A stretch of 64,000 bases of DNA from contig NC_016135.3 of NCBI RefSeq assembly GCF_000005505.3, positions 1,450,001-1,514,000 on the forward strand, read 5' to 3'. Of this stretch, positions 22,401 to 33,700 are shown piece after piece. A program made the translations under genes and the position numbers. The notes beneath the pieces were generated by a model. The model did not search any database. It saw nothing but the letters and a program-made list of their open reading frames with translations, and was not told where the DNA came from. Each line of letters starts with the position of its first letter. The first letter of the stretch is position 1. Origin of the DNA: Brachypodium distachyon. Lineage: Eukaryota; Streptophyta; Magnoliopsida; Poales; Poaceae.

Positions 22401-25400
22401 CATTGTATGGGAAGCTCAGGGTCGTCGGGCACACCAATAGCCCATAGCCAAGACGACGAGCCTGAACGCGGCGGCGGTGATCCTTCGGGCTTCAACGCAG
22501 GCTCTGAGGCTACCACGTCGTAGGCTACTTCTAAGAAGAAGAAGAAGGCGCCGCGTGGGTCTAACAAGCCGAAGAAGGAGAAATTCATCGTCACCAAGAC
22601 TGACGATGTGGGGAAACCCAAATCACCAAAGAGGGCCGCGTCGTGTTTCGCCAACACTTGCAATGCAATCGTTCGCAAGTTCACGAACATCAACCAAAGA
22701 TGGACCGAGGTGCCGCAGAGCGTAAAGGAAGATTGTTACGCCAAGGCATGGGAGAGGTTCGAGGTGCCTGATCCCGTGCTCCGTGAAGAAGTATTCAGAG
22801 CGATGAAGACCACAATGCGTAGGGGTCAGAGCAATTGGGGTACCAAGGCCAGAAATTTTTTGAACGAAGATTGGGAGATGGTGATTCATAAGAAATGGCC
22901 GATGATCACGGAGGAGGAATGGGAGGAGTTCAAGGAAAAGGAAAAGGATCCAAATTTCAAAGCAACCCAAGAGTGGTACGCGGCGCTACGTGCCAAGAGG
23001 AAATTTAACCACCGCCTTAGCAGTCGTGGTATCGAGGAAAGAAGCCGGTGTGGGAGAAAGAGGACGCTGAGCTTGCGGCAAGAGGGATAGTCCCTCCTGT
23101 CCCAACAATGCTCCGTCATGACCGGTCCACCACCTTTGTGCGGAGTACCATGACAAAAGAACAGTGGGCGGGCTTGAAGCCTATCCGCAATGACCAGAAA
23201 GTTTTAATCGTAAGGCCTCAACTGTCACTTCTTTTTCAGTTTAGCTTCTAACACACTCACTTAAAAATTGGCACTGACTTTGTCTTATTTCAGGACAAGG
23301 TCGCCGAGTTCGAGTCAAAAGGCTCCCACGACGAGCTCCGTGCACAGTGGGATTCACCACTAAGCTATGCTCTAGGAAGAAATGAGCACGGGGGCCATAT
23401 TCGAGCCTTAGGAACCGGGGCCCTTCGCCGCAAAGTCTTTCCTTAAGAGAAAGAAGCCCGGAGCCGTAAAAGAAAGGCCGAGAAACACGAAGAAATAATA
23501 GAGGTGGCGAAAAGGGCGGCGAGGGAGGAGTTTTTCGCTTGCTTGAAAAAAGCAAGGGACTCCGGCCAGACTATGGAGGAGTTCGTTGCTACATATGATG
23601 GCAACCGGGGCGCGACACCGAGGCCACCCACTCCGCATGATCATCAGTCGACTCCGAATCCTTCGCCGCCACCGTATAAGAGTAGTGCTGGCTCCGGCAT
23701 CGAACTCCCGAGTGACCCTGATGGCCCATCTGATGACATCCCGGTAAGCTCCTTACTGGTACCATAGTGTATATATATATATACTCAATTACGTCATTCT
23801 TCACACCATAACACTAACGTACGTATGTTAATTTGTTTGTCATGCACAGAAGAGTATTAAGTGCCGGATATTGATGCCATCCACCGGGAATCCGTTAGGC
23901 GCGCGTGGTCTGCTGATGCCAAGAATGCCGGTCGTGCACAACACGCCCATGGCCCCGGATCATGTCAGGGTGCAAGTGGACTCCGTGCTCCCGGAATTTG
24001 ACAAGACGCCAGTCCCTTATCCTCCAGAGGAGAAATCAGTGACTCTAGGGCAATGCCGGGGAACGTACATCCAGTAGCCCAGGAGGTTGGTTGCCCTCGC
24101 TACCCAACCTTCTCCCTCTTCGTCGTGTCCCGGAGTGTCCCCACCGGCTTCCGCTCAACGACTTCCCTCTCCGTCGCCCCTTGGCCCATCCCCTAATAAG
24201 CCGGCACGTCCGGATTCACCAACGTCGGGGCAAGGAGGCTTCGATTTCGAACCAGCGCAAGACTGCAGCGATGATGACGCTGCACCGGCTCATGTGCCGC
24301 CGCCCCACCGTAAAGACAGCCAACCCTCACAACCACCACGACCTGCACCCGTGCCACGGAAATCTGTGGCGGGCGCGCTGGAGTACGCATCTGGCAAGCA
24401 GGTCTCCCAAACCTTCAAGGATCAAGAGGAGGCCGAGTTTTTGAAACGCCGGCGCACCAATAAGAGGGGGTCCAAAATCAACAAGAGATCCAGTGACTTG
24501 AAGAGTAAAGAGTTGGACTCAACGGGCAAGCAACCCAGCAATCCGCCAATAATCGAAGTGAATTGGGAAAACCGGCCAGATATTTTGAATATGAAGCCCC
24601 CCCTATAGCTGGTGATTTAGTCGGCGGAGCCTATTTCGTGGCCAGGGAACTCGATAAAGTGCTGATGTTCTACCCTGGACAACCGATGGTCAGCCTTAAG
24701 GACCTAAGGATCGTGCCGCGAGAGATGCAAGAGGGCTACTACATGGCAACATCAGCTAATTCTGCACAACATGGCCAACAGATGAATGTGAAGGTGCCAG
24801 AGTATTATTGCTTCAACAATGCCGAAACGGGGGACTTGCAGACAAAGGAATTTACCTTCGGCATGGACTTCCTTGACTTGTTTCACGTCTTCAACCAGAA
24901 GTGCTTAGACAACAACATGTTAAGACTCTGGTGTGTATACTTCACAAGGGAGTCCTTCTGCCTGAAAGAACCACACGTTGCCATCGCCGATCCTCTCTTG
25001 TTCAGCAAAACAATCATCGGTCTAGAAGAATGGAAACGGGGTTCGAGAGAGAGGGCAATTTCATACCTGGCTAAGTTCTTCGCAATGCACAAGCAACACC
25101 GTTATGTTCTTACACTCTACCATTTAGAATAAGTTGTTCTCACGACCATTGCTTTATTTCTCGTTCCACTAAGTTGTTCTCTCTTCGGTTATAAATTTGT
25201 GTTCTTTTTGTAAACAGCAAACATTGGGTGGTGGTGGCCTTCTCTTTCGAAGAAGCGTCGGTGACATATCTTGATCCACTCCGACGGAAGAAAGGCTATG
25301 AGCCGCGCAACTTCAAAGCCGTCGGAACACTCTTCGAAGAGGCGTGGATAAAGGCGGTGACTGACTATGAGGTGCCAAGCTACGGCAGGAAGAAAATGAC

Positions 25401-25892
25401 CTATCACAGAAACTTCGCGTGCATACAACAGTTGCAAGGGACGGTCTTTTGTGGATACTACTGCGCGTACATCATCCGCAATTGGGTCACCTGTTTCAAG
25501 CCCAAGACAAAGATGACCTACCAGCAGATGGCGGATTACTTCAAGACGGAATCAGAATATGGACACAACCCAGCTGTTCTTGTGTTCGATATTCAGAGAG
25601 AGATAGCCACCATTCTCAACAAAGAGGTCCCGAAGGAAAACGGTGATTTTTATGAAGCGGGGTTGTGCCGATGTATTGAAACTTTGATGTACAATGTTAA
25701 ATATTGAATATCTATCATGGATGTAGTAAGTTTTCGTCATTTTTGTAATAAGTTTTATGAACGGATGATGTTATCTTCATGGATGCGTGATTTTCTCATA
25801 TATATTGTTGTTATCTATTGCTGTGTTGTGTGATATATTGTTGTTACAAAAATGCTCTAATATACTTTTTAAAAAAAACCCGAAAAAGAACA

Positions 25893-26313
25893 GTGGCGGT
25901 TCCTATTCACCGCCACTAGTAGAGTACAGTGGCGGTTGCGTCCCACTGCCACTGGTGCAGTACCAGTGGCGGTGACAGTGAACCGCCACTGGTGCTACGA
26001 AAGCATACCAGTGGCGGTGAGGCATAACGGCCACTGGTATACCACCAGTGGCGGTGGGTAAGCACCACCACTGTAATGTTCCAGTGGCGGTGAGTACTGC
26101 TTCCCACGGCCACCAGTGCACTTTCCGGAGCTCCCTTACGGATTACCAGCGACGGTTGTGCAAACCGCCACTAGTGCTGGCTAGCACCGGTGGCGGGTAT
26201 CATCACCGCCACCGGTGCACGTTAGCACCAGTGGCACAGGCTTAGTGGCGGTCCGGGTTACCGCCACCGGTGTGTAATCCGAACCGCCGCTGCTAACTTT
26301 TTTCGGAGCAGTG
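25893..26313. repeat. CACTA right sub-terminal repeat array
   Basis: Direct and inverted copies of CAGTGGCGGT / ACCGCCACTGGT up to the terminal CGGAGCAGTG. Confidence 0.88.
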
Positions 26314-26420
26314 TAAAATATATTACTACTCGTTTTCATAAAAAGAAGAAGTAAATATAATGCCTCCTGAACCTGCTCCCAAGAGTACCTAAAAGGACTA
26401 TGAGAAGAAATATAACTTAA

Positions 26421-26758
26421 GAGCAAGATTAATAAGCTGGCTATAAGGTTGGCTATATACACATGCCACATCATATATGGAGTCAATATAAATAAGCATG
26501 CATATAATAAGCCGGCTGTTAACTTACTATATAAACATTTAACTACTCAATGCATCTAACTACTCAATGCTAGTACAGTCTGCCCTCGAAAGGCCAGTGA
26601 ATGGGCTGCATGCATGATGCAACTGCTTTTTCTCGTAGCATGCGCTTCAGCTATCGCCCGCTTTCCTCTCTCTCTCTTGCTTTCTCTCTCTTACACATGG
26701 GAATTTCAGTGACGTGGCATATGCAATAGCCAGCTGACTAGGCTTATTGTACCTGCTC
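26421..26758. mobile_element. Tourist-like MITE
   Basis: The left end GAGCAAGATTAATAAGCTGGC and the reverse complement of the right end (GAGCAGGTACAATAAGCC, then AGTCAGCTGGC) form imperfect terminal inverted repeats about 340 bp apart. The interior is AT-rich and non-coding. The expected 3-bp target duplication is not exact. Confidence 0.55.
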
Positions 26759-26762
26759 TTGC

Positions 26763-28634
26763 AGGTTGGTCCATCCAACTATTGTTCTAGAATATATTGG
26801 GCTATGACCACAGGGAGCTGCCACGACAAGATGAACAAGGCAAGAAAATTGAGCTGGTTGGATCCAATTCATTCACAGAAAATTAAGGAACCAACATGAT
26901 AGTGACATATCGGTTTACATTTGGATAATTGGATCACTGGGAGATCCATACATCATGTGCATTCCAATTATTCTGCACAAAGCCAAGAACAAAAAAAAAT
27001 GGCACAACCTACAAACTGAACTGAAACATCTGATAAATCAAAGAGCAAGGAAATGCACAAGCCTGTAAGAAACTATATATGCATTACCAAGAGACACTGG
27101 TCGTTGATTCCCTAAAATTACATCTGTCCAAATACACCCAACATATAACACATATATATATTGTTCAGCAATTCAGACAGGTTGAACATTAAGAGCATTG
27201 TGTGCTTCTTATTTTCGTGTGAAGAAGTTTCATTACATGATGAACCCCAATGTTACAAATGTGATTTAGAAATCAAGCTGGGATAGTTTAGTGGAGACAT
27301 CTGTTTAGAGCCTCTGTAAATAGCTAGATAAATCTATGAGCTAGCTCACTAATCAGTTTGGCTAGAACAATTTCCATTACTCTGCATATAGCCTGCCGCT
27401 GTTGACATTTCACCCAACAGGTTACCCGTCAGCAAACGTTCACAAAACTACAGATTACCATAACAGATCATAGACAATAAACAATATACCTACTTACCTC
27501 TTACTGTCCACATAAAGTAAGCACAAGGGACAGTCCTCCTTATTTCCCAGAATGCGGCCAAATAATATTTTGATAGTTATGAACACTTGCGAAGCAAAAC
27601 ATGCTATGAACTTTCACAGATGAGCTTCTGAGACCTAGCATCTGAATAGTACTGTGACCAAGATAAATCTGTTCAGATGCTTATTGTTACTGCTTATTTC
27701 GGACCATGGAAAATCTAAAGTTGAAGGCTTATTTCGGACCATAAAAAATCTAAGCCTATCAGGGGACCTCGTCCTAAAATGACGAGGGAAAGAAAGAGCA
27801 ATAAAACGCAATACTTGCTAGTCATCAAATAGCTAACTCTGAATTATTGTTGCCGAGTGTCTGAATTATTTATGGTACTAAGAAACTGGAAAGAAAGAAC
27901 ATCACTCCAATTCTGAAGTTGCCATTGTTGTAAGATAGATATAACATGAGGTTTCCTAGCAAAACAATAAGTGGAATGTCAATTAACAACATCTCAAATC
28001 TGGAGGTACCTAACAATTAGATTGCAGCAGCTATGAAACTGGAATAATGCGCACTTGTGCAGTCTTGAATCAGTCTCGATGTTTTCTCAATGACATGCCT
28101 TGGCTATTGTGGTACTGAGAAAAAGCCACTGTCTCCTAATAAGGCCAGCTACTGGCAAGGAAAAACAAAGAATTAACAAACTGCACAAAAAGAGAACAAG
28201 TAAACAGTATATCAGTATGGTTTCTCAATTTTGTCCTTCCATCTTGCCATCCTGTATGCAGCCTAAGTGATAAAAAGAATGCTCAGAAGATTAAAAAAAA
28301 GGTTTCTCGTGATTACCTGCAATTTTCCGTAAGAAACCATGACTTTCTACTCCATTGCACTTAACTCCGAACATGATTTTCTTGCTACTGTTACATAGCT
28401 GATGTCTAAGCAGGGAATGATAAACTTGTATCTGATTGTATGCCTAGATGGAACTAAAACACTTAATATGCCTTGCAGCTATAGCTATATCACTGGAAAT
28501 AGTAAAACTTAATAATGAGTACTCATAGGAACTTAGTAGCAGTAAAAATGGATGTTTCTAACTCATGTGTCACATGTCTTAGTGCTTGTAATGCAAAAGA
28601 AAAGAACAGAAATCACCGCTAACCTCTGAACGGA
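26763..28634. other. AT-rich intergenic stretch, no gene recognised
   Basis: No open frame over 60 codons with family resemblance and no transposon termini. It could hold introns of a minus-strand gene starting in the GC-rich block at 28635-29230, but no exon could be supported. Confidence 0.4.
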
Positions 28635-29230
28635 TCAGGAGAACTCCAACTCCGGAGGACCAGCCGCTTGACCCGCTGAGGTAGTCAAGGGGGTCCGAGT
28701 CCACGCCCCACACGCGGAATCGGGCCGGGCGGCGATGTCCCTGCGGCGGGGAAAGGGTACAGACGCTCGTTGGCTCGATCCAGATCGGGATGAGGGGGAG
28801 AGGGCGAGGCGGGTTGTCCCCGGCAGCGGGCGGCGATGCACCTGCCGGCGTTCCAGATCAGGATGAGGAGGAGAGGACGAGGCGGACAGCGGCTCGGGCT
28901 GGCGCCATGGCCCCAGCGGCGGGCGGCGATGCCGCTGCGGCCATCCAGATCGGGATGACGGGAGAGCGGAGGGAGGCGATCCAGATCGGGATGAGGAGAG
29001 GGAGGGACGCGGCGGTGGAGATCTCATCCGTTGGCGTTGGCGCGGGCGGTCGAGTCCGACGGTGGCGGCCCCTCCCTCCTGTCGTTGGCTCTCTTTCCTC
29101 TGTACCGAGCGCGCCCGTGGAGAGAAGGAGAAGAGAAGCGGTGGCAATCCATGTAATTTCTGTAGAGCGATCGCGGGGAGGGGAGGGACGGGACGACGAG
29201 CCTACCACGGACGCAAAGATATACAGCTGA
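28635..29230. other. GC-rich block related to 5.6-6.2 kb
   Basis: Both strands are open over 140-170 codons, but the products are low-complexity Ser/Pro/Arg. Four copies of CCAGATCGGGATGA-type sequence occur at about 28782, 28855, 28948 and 28981. The part near 29010-29095 matches the island at 5875-5965. On the minus strand a donor-like site follows 28630 (GAGGTTAGC), so this may be a first exon. I do not recognise the protein. Confidence 0.35.
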
Positions 29231-29242
29231 TGAGATCGGAAT

Positions 29243-29298
29243 AAGATAGGTGGCCAGTTTTTTTTTTTTTTTTTTGAACAGCAAGATAGGTGGCCAGT
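29243..29298 (-). mobile_element. Extremely truncated LINE-type insertion (poly-A only) with 16-bp target duplication
   Basis: AAGATAGGTGGCCAGT occurs at 29243-29258 and again at 29283-29298. Between the copies are 17 T residues and GAACAGC. A long target duplication flanking a poly-A tail (minus strand) is the mark of target-primed reverse transcription; almost the whole donor was lost at the 5' end. Confidence 0.72.
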
Positions 29299-29609
29299 CA
29301 GTAGGCTTTGGGAGCAGCCTGCGTGATTCACCAGCTGATAATTCAGTTTTTAAATTTCGGTGAGATTTTCCAAAATCCGGTAATTCCGGTGGGCCTCTAA
29401 ATTCCACCCTTTATTATGTCAAATTTTTTGGTATGACTACAATTTGATCCCAACGGAGAATAGCTTACACAAACTTGCTATATCCTAATTGTTTTTTCTT
29501 AATTTTAGCCTAAAAGTGGACACATGGCCAAACCTAATTAAAGCCGCGGTGCAGGATAATGTCACGTGTTCGTTTTCACCCTTACTAAACGGGCTTTGGA
29601 CTAATCTGT

Positions 29610-29707
29610 ATTCCCAACTCTTATGGACGTATGTGTGCGTTTTTTGAGTTCACGAACGAAAGTGTTCATTCGCTCCGAGTTTTCGAACTAGTGGTGTATT
29701 TTACTTT
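29610..29707. repeat. Decayed half of a MULE-type MITE
   Basis: Aligns with the right arm of the MITE at 32861-33401: GTGTGCGTTTT, then GAGTTC..GTGTTCATT, then GGTGTATTTTACT at 29695-29707. No partner arm or target duplication is seen. Confidence 0.55.
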
Positions 29708-29911
29708 TCCGGAAATAGCAGAAACGCAATTACAGAGGAACTAGATTGCCAGCCAAATCCTGACCGACCCCAACTGCCCGAGGAACAAGCCCTACCTGGA
29801 CTGTCGTTCGCGAGTTGTTGTTGCTGGGTTGTTCTTTGCTACTGATGGGCCATTAGAAATCAGCGGCATGCTACAAACAAATCCCAATCTGAAAAATTTA
29901 GAATTTAATTA

Positions 29912-30178
29912 GACCACTCCTAATGCATCGTCTCTTAGGCGTTGTCTCTTAGCCCACGATAAATGCTAAGAAAAATAATATCTTCAATACATTGTCTCTT
30001 AAGATGGTATCTAAAATAGCAGTTATTTAATAATTTTGTGAGAGATAACTAATAACTTTGTGTTGGTTTGCGTGAATAGATGGTCGCTAGCATAAGAGAC
30101 AGTTTTATCGTTAGGAGGATGTCATGTCAGCAAAATGTTTAAAATGACGTGCTTAGGATACTGGCATTGGGAGTGGCT
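29912..30178. mobile_element. MITE, about 270 bp
   Basis: The left end GACCACTCCTAATGCAT and the reverse complement of the right end (AGCCACTCCCAATGCCA) are inverted repeats. The inside repeats GTCTCTTA several times. The target duplication is unclear (TTA against TTC). Confidence 0.58.
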
Positions 30179-30179
30179 T

Positions 30180-30763
30180 CAGGAACCGTTCCTTCGCAGC
30201 GTCGCACGCACAACCGCACAGAAGCCGCCATCGACCTCTAGTTCCCGGCGCCGGCGGACGACGACCTTGCAGTTCTACCACCCAACTCGACCTTGTCGCC
30301 GGCGTTCAATCCAATCAGCGGCGGCTAATTAAGTCGGAGTCTCTCCTATAGTCCTTGGTCAAAAAATGAGCGGCGGCTGTGCTGTCCACGGCCTACACCC
30401 ATTTGCATTCATTCGATTTCTTCCAGACGACTCGCTCTGTTTTTGCTCGATCTACTTCCACCAGTTGCTTGCAAAATGATCCGGTTATAGAATTAAGTTC
30501 ACTTCTCTATTCCCTCAAACAAAAATGTTCACTTGTCAAAAAAATGATGATATCGTCACAGGTCACAAATTGGCACAACTGTGTCTTCCAGCAAAACAAA
30601 TACTCTCAAACTAGTTCTGAATCCAACAAAGTGTACTTTTGAATACAGAATCCAAGGTATAATGAGATGCCTTATCATCTTTCTTTTCGATAATCACATC
30701 AGCTGTTCAATAATCAATATATCCTGAAGATGTATTTACTGGAGTACTTGACAGGTAGCAAAA
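30180..30763. other. 3' flank of the NLR gene
   Basis: A GC-rich patch (30190-30330), then AT-rich sequence. It presumably includes the NLR 3' untranslated region (below 30764, minus strand). No polyadenylation signal could be singled out. Confidence 0.35.
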
Positions 30764-33700
30764 TTACATCAGGGATGGATCTTGCGCGGGAGTTTTGGAC
30801 ACATGCAGATTATCCAATTTTGTGAGATCCTGAATCCATACTGGCAACTCCTCAAGGTGCCCGCAGAGCTTGAGCCTCCGTAGCTTCTCTGGACGCTTGA
30901 ATTCGTCGACAGTATCCAAAACACGGTCATTAAACCCCTGCTTATCAGCCTTGTCAAGCCATACCGACAAGGATTCCAGATGGCCGTGGCCAGAGACGAC
31001 GGCTCGTAGCTCCTCATGGTTCTTCCGGTTGATGCCGGACACCCCAAGCTTGCGCAGTTGGGAAAGTTTTCTGAGCTCGATGAGCCCTGCGGCAGTGGCT
31101 TTGATGACGCCCAGCGTATGCAAGTTGGTCAGCTCATCGAACCCGCAAGGAACTTCAACTCCAACGGCCTGATCGCCGACAGGCCGGCATGACAAGCAGG
31201 AGGAGACCCAGCTGGTAGCATTATTGGATGCCGAGGTGTGACCTTTGACGCCTGCACGAACATACTGCAGCTTCTTCATCTTGACGATGGTGTCCGGCAG
31301 CCAGGAGATGGCAGTGTTTCTGATATCCAGGGTCTCGAGCTGCCTGAGGCGGCCGAGGGATTCCGGCAGGCGAGAGATGCCTTTGCAGCCACGCAGGGAG
31401 AGGAACTTGAGTCGTGGTAGCCGTTTGACCATGTTCTTGATGTCATCGTCTGTCAGACCCTCGGTGACTCCCTCGAGATCGAGCACCCGGAGCACCCTCA
31501 TCTTGTCGGAGGTGAAGAATGGCTCCCAGCAATCCCCGAACACCGTCAGCGACCGCAGCCGGGAGAAGTCGATCCGGTTGAACACGTTCTCGTCTCTGTC
31601 CCAGCTCCCATGGATGACGAGGTGCCGCCCCGTGCGCCGCGTGGTCTGGCTGCACCTCCCTTCCAGCGCGAACACGTGGTCCTCCTCCATTCGCCGGGAC
31701 ACGATGTACTCCCGAAAGAAGTCATTGACATAGCACTTGGCCATTTGCCTGCCAGTCTCAGTCCCAGTCCCAGCCTTGCCGGCTGTGGCGAGCATGCTGT
31801 GGTCCACGAGCCTTGACAGGTAATCCTCCCCGTTCACTTCCGCCAGATTGCCATCGGTATCCCTTGCGTAGCCCTCAGCGATCCAGCGCCGCACCAGGCG
31901 CCTCCTCCGGATGCCATGGCGTGGAGGGAATATCGACAGGTAGAAGATGCAAGGCTTGAGGAAGTCAGGGCAGGTGTGGAAGTAGGAGTCTAGCCACCCG
32001 AATATGCTGCGTACACTGGCCAGCTCCTGGTTGCTCTCCAGCTGCTGGATGAAGTTGCTATTCGTGGCTTCCCAATCCACATTCTTGGCCAAGAAACAGG
32101 CAACCGAAACGATCAACTTGGGAAGCCCGCCGCATCTGTTTACAATGAGCTTGGTCTGCTCCTCCATGTCATCCGGTACGATGGGGTTATGCTGCTTCTC
32201 AAGTTCCTGATATACATACATACAGAGAAAAAACCCAATTAATTACGGCATATCCGGTGACCATGTATTGAAGTTTTAAAATTTCTAAAAAAATGCCATA
32301 TGTTGGAGGTGTGGTGCTCTACAAACATGTAAAATTTCAAGTTGGAAATCATGCATTTGGAATGAATTAAAAAGAGAAATATACAACTGAATAGTGTCAA
32401 ATAGTGAAGGACCATTGTCCTGCTGAATTAGTTTTTTTCGCTGCTACCAAACGCAATTGAGTTTGTACTTGAAATTTTACAAATATATAAAACAACACTT
32501 CTCTAACATATGCAATTTTTTGAACATTTTTCGCTGGAGTTTGCACCATTTGAGGTGGTTTTCACTGGATACGTTGCCAATTAATTATCTATATCTATTT
32601 ACCAACATAGTAAAAAGCACGATTAATTGAGTCGGGCGTTTAGAATACATTTGATACAAGCCATCTGGATACGAGATATGCCTTTGTGTAAAAAGTTTCC
32701 TAGACTGTATGCATTAACTTATAAGAAATTCCATTATGTTGCTGAGGTAGTTAGAACTGACTAGGCCTGTATTCGTTTTTGAAGAACTATCAGAGATGAC
32801 ACTAAGGTAATGTGGTTAGATCTGTTACAGACTAGTGGGGATATTAGGTTAAATAATGAAGAGTAAAATACACCAGTAGTCCATGAACTCGGCAAAAATA
32901 AACACTTTAGTCCACGAACTCGGAAAACGCACACTTAAACCTCTAAATTGGGACTACTGTGTCACTTTAGTCAAAAAACGGTTCGTCGAGGCTTAAATAT
33001 GTCATGTTTCCACCACGTCAGCTTAGGCCAGGATCGCGGGCAACTACTCGATTTTCTCAGGAATGGTTTTGCAAAATCACCATGCCCGAGCCGCTTCCAA
33101 GGGGCAAGGCGGCCGCACCCAGACGGGGATCCTAGGGCCCTGAGAACCACACCGTTGCAGCCGCCGTCTCGCCTAAGGTTGCTATCAAACCCACAATGCT
33201 CAATTTTGACGAGAGCACACCGATGAAGGGGTCACCGAAGCCGACGTGGCGGCCACGTGGCGAGATTAAGCCTCGCCGAACTGTTTTTGGACTAAAGTGA
33301 CACTGTAGTCCCACTTTAGGGATTTAAGTGTGCGTTTTCCGAGTTCGTGGACTAAATTGTTCATTTTTGCCGAGTTCATGGACTAATGGTGTATTTTACT
33401 CAATAATGAACCTGACAGATGTATTTGGAAATTAACCAAGTCTGGGAATTTTTCAGTTAACTCACTGTCTAAGTTCTTGAAAGATGGAAAGGTATTTATT
33501 CCTTGTGGTCAGCTCTGGAAACTGATATTACCACTTAAGATTAAAGTTTTTATTGGTTAGCTGTTAAGAATATTTTTTTTACTAGAAACAACCTGAGTAG
33601 AACAGGTTGGATAGGATCTACATGATGTGAGTTCAGTGGAGCCAAGGAAAATGTTGATTATTTATTTTTTCAATGCCCGGTTGCTCATCTATGTTGGTCT

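Larger units (their letters stand above)
21570..25707 (+). pseudogene. CACTA TNPA-like protein with C-terminal Ulp1 (C48) protease, broken
   Basis: The likely start is MVRTRGTGRRRG (21570). Exon 1 ends at GT 21780. A second exon carries Lys-rich SKKKKKAPRG, then the Ptta/En/Spm transposase region (FTNINQRWTEVPQSVKEDCY; EEWEEFKEKEKDPNFKATQE; GYRGKKPVWEKEDAELAARG). Later exons contain a coiled KRAAREEFFACLKKARD, a Pro-rich region and ELDKVLMFYPGQPMVSL. The last exon (from about 25219) is an Ulp1-type cysteine protease: His in KHWVVVAFSF, Asp in YLDPLRRK, Gln/Cys in QLQGTVFCGYYC. Breaks include TAG near 22519, a frameshift near 23035, TAG at about 24075 and a frameshift near 24590. TNPA-like parts bind the sub-terminal repeats; the protease part is a common passenger of grass CACTA elements. 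Confidence 0.8.
10130..26313 (+). mobile_element. Large CACTA (En/Spm) transposon, 16.2 kb, inactive
   Basis: The left end is CACTACGCCAGAATGGG. The right end is ..CGGAGCAGTG, whose reverse complement is CACTGCTCCGAAAAAAG. TAA flanks both ends (10127-10129 and 26314-26316), the 3-bp target duplication of this superfamily. Sub-terminal arrays built on ACCGCCACTGGTGCTC and its complement lie at both ends, and two more arrays lie inside (20.2-20.5 and 20.9-21.3 kb). It carries a TNP2-type transposase and a TNPA-like/Ulp1-protease gene, both plus strand and both broken. The terminal repeats match imperfectly and the internal arrays could be the lost ends of two elements joined together, so a single origin is likely but not certain. 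Confidence 0.8.

Noticed and set aside
31245..31733. 162-codon plus-strand frame within NLR exon 2
   Set aside because: Antisense shadow of the LRR exon with no family resemblance.
33132..33314. Short frames inside the MULE-MITE
   Set aside because: The element is non-coding; the frames arise from its long inverted arms.
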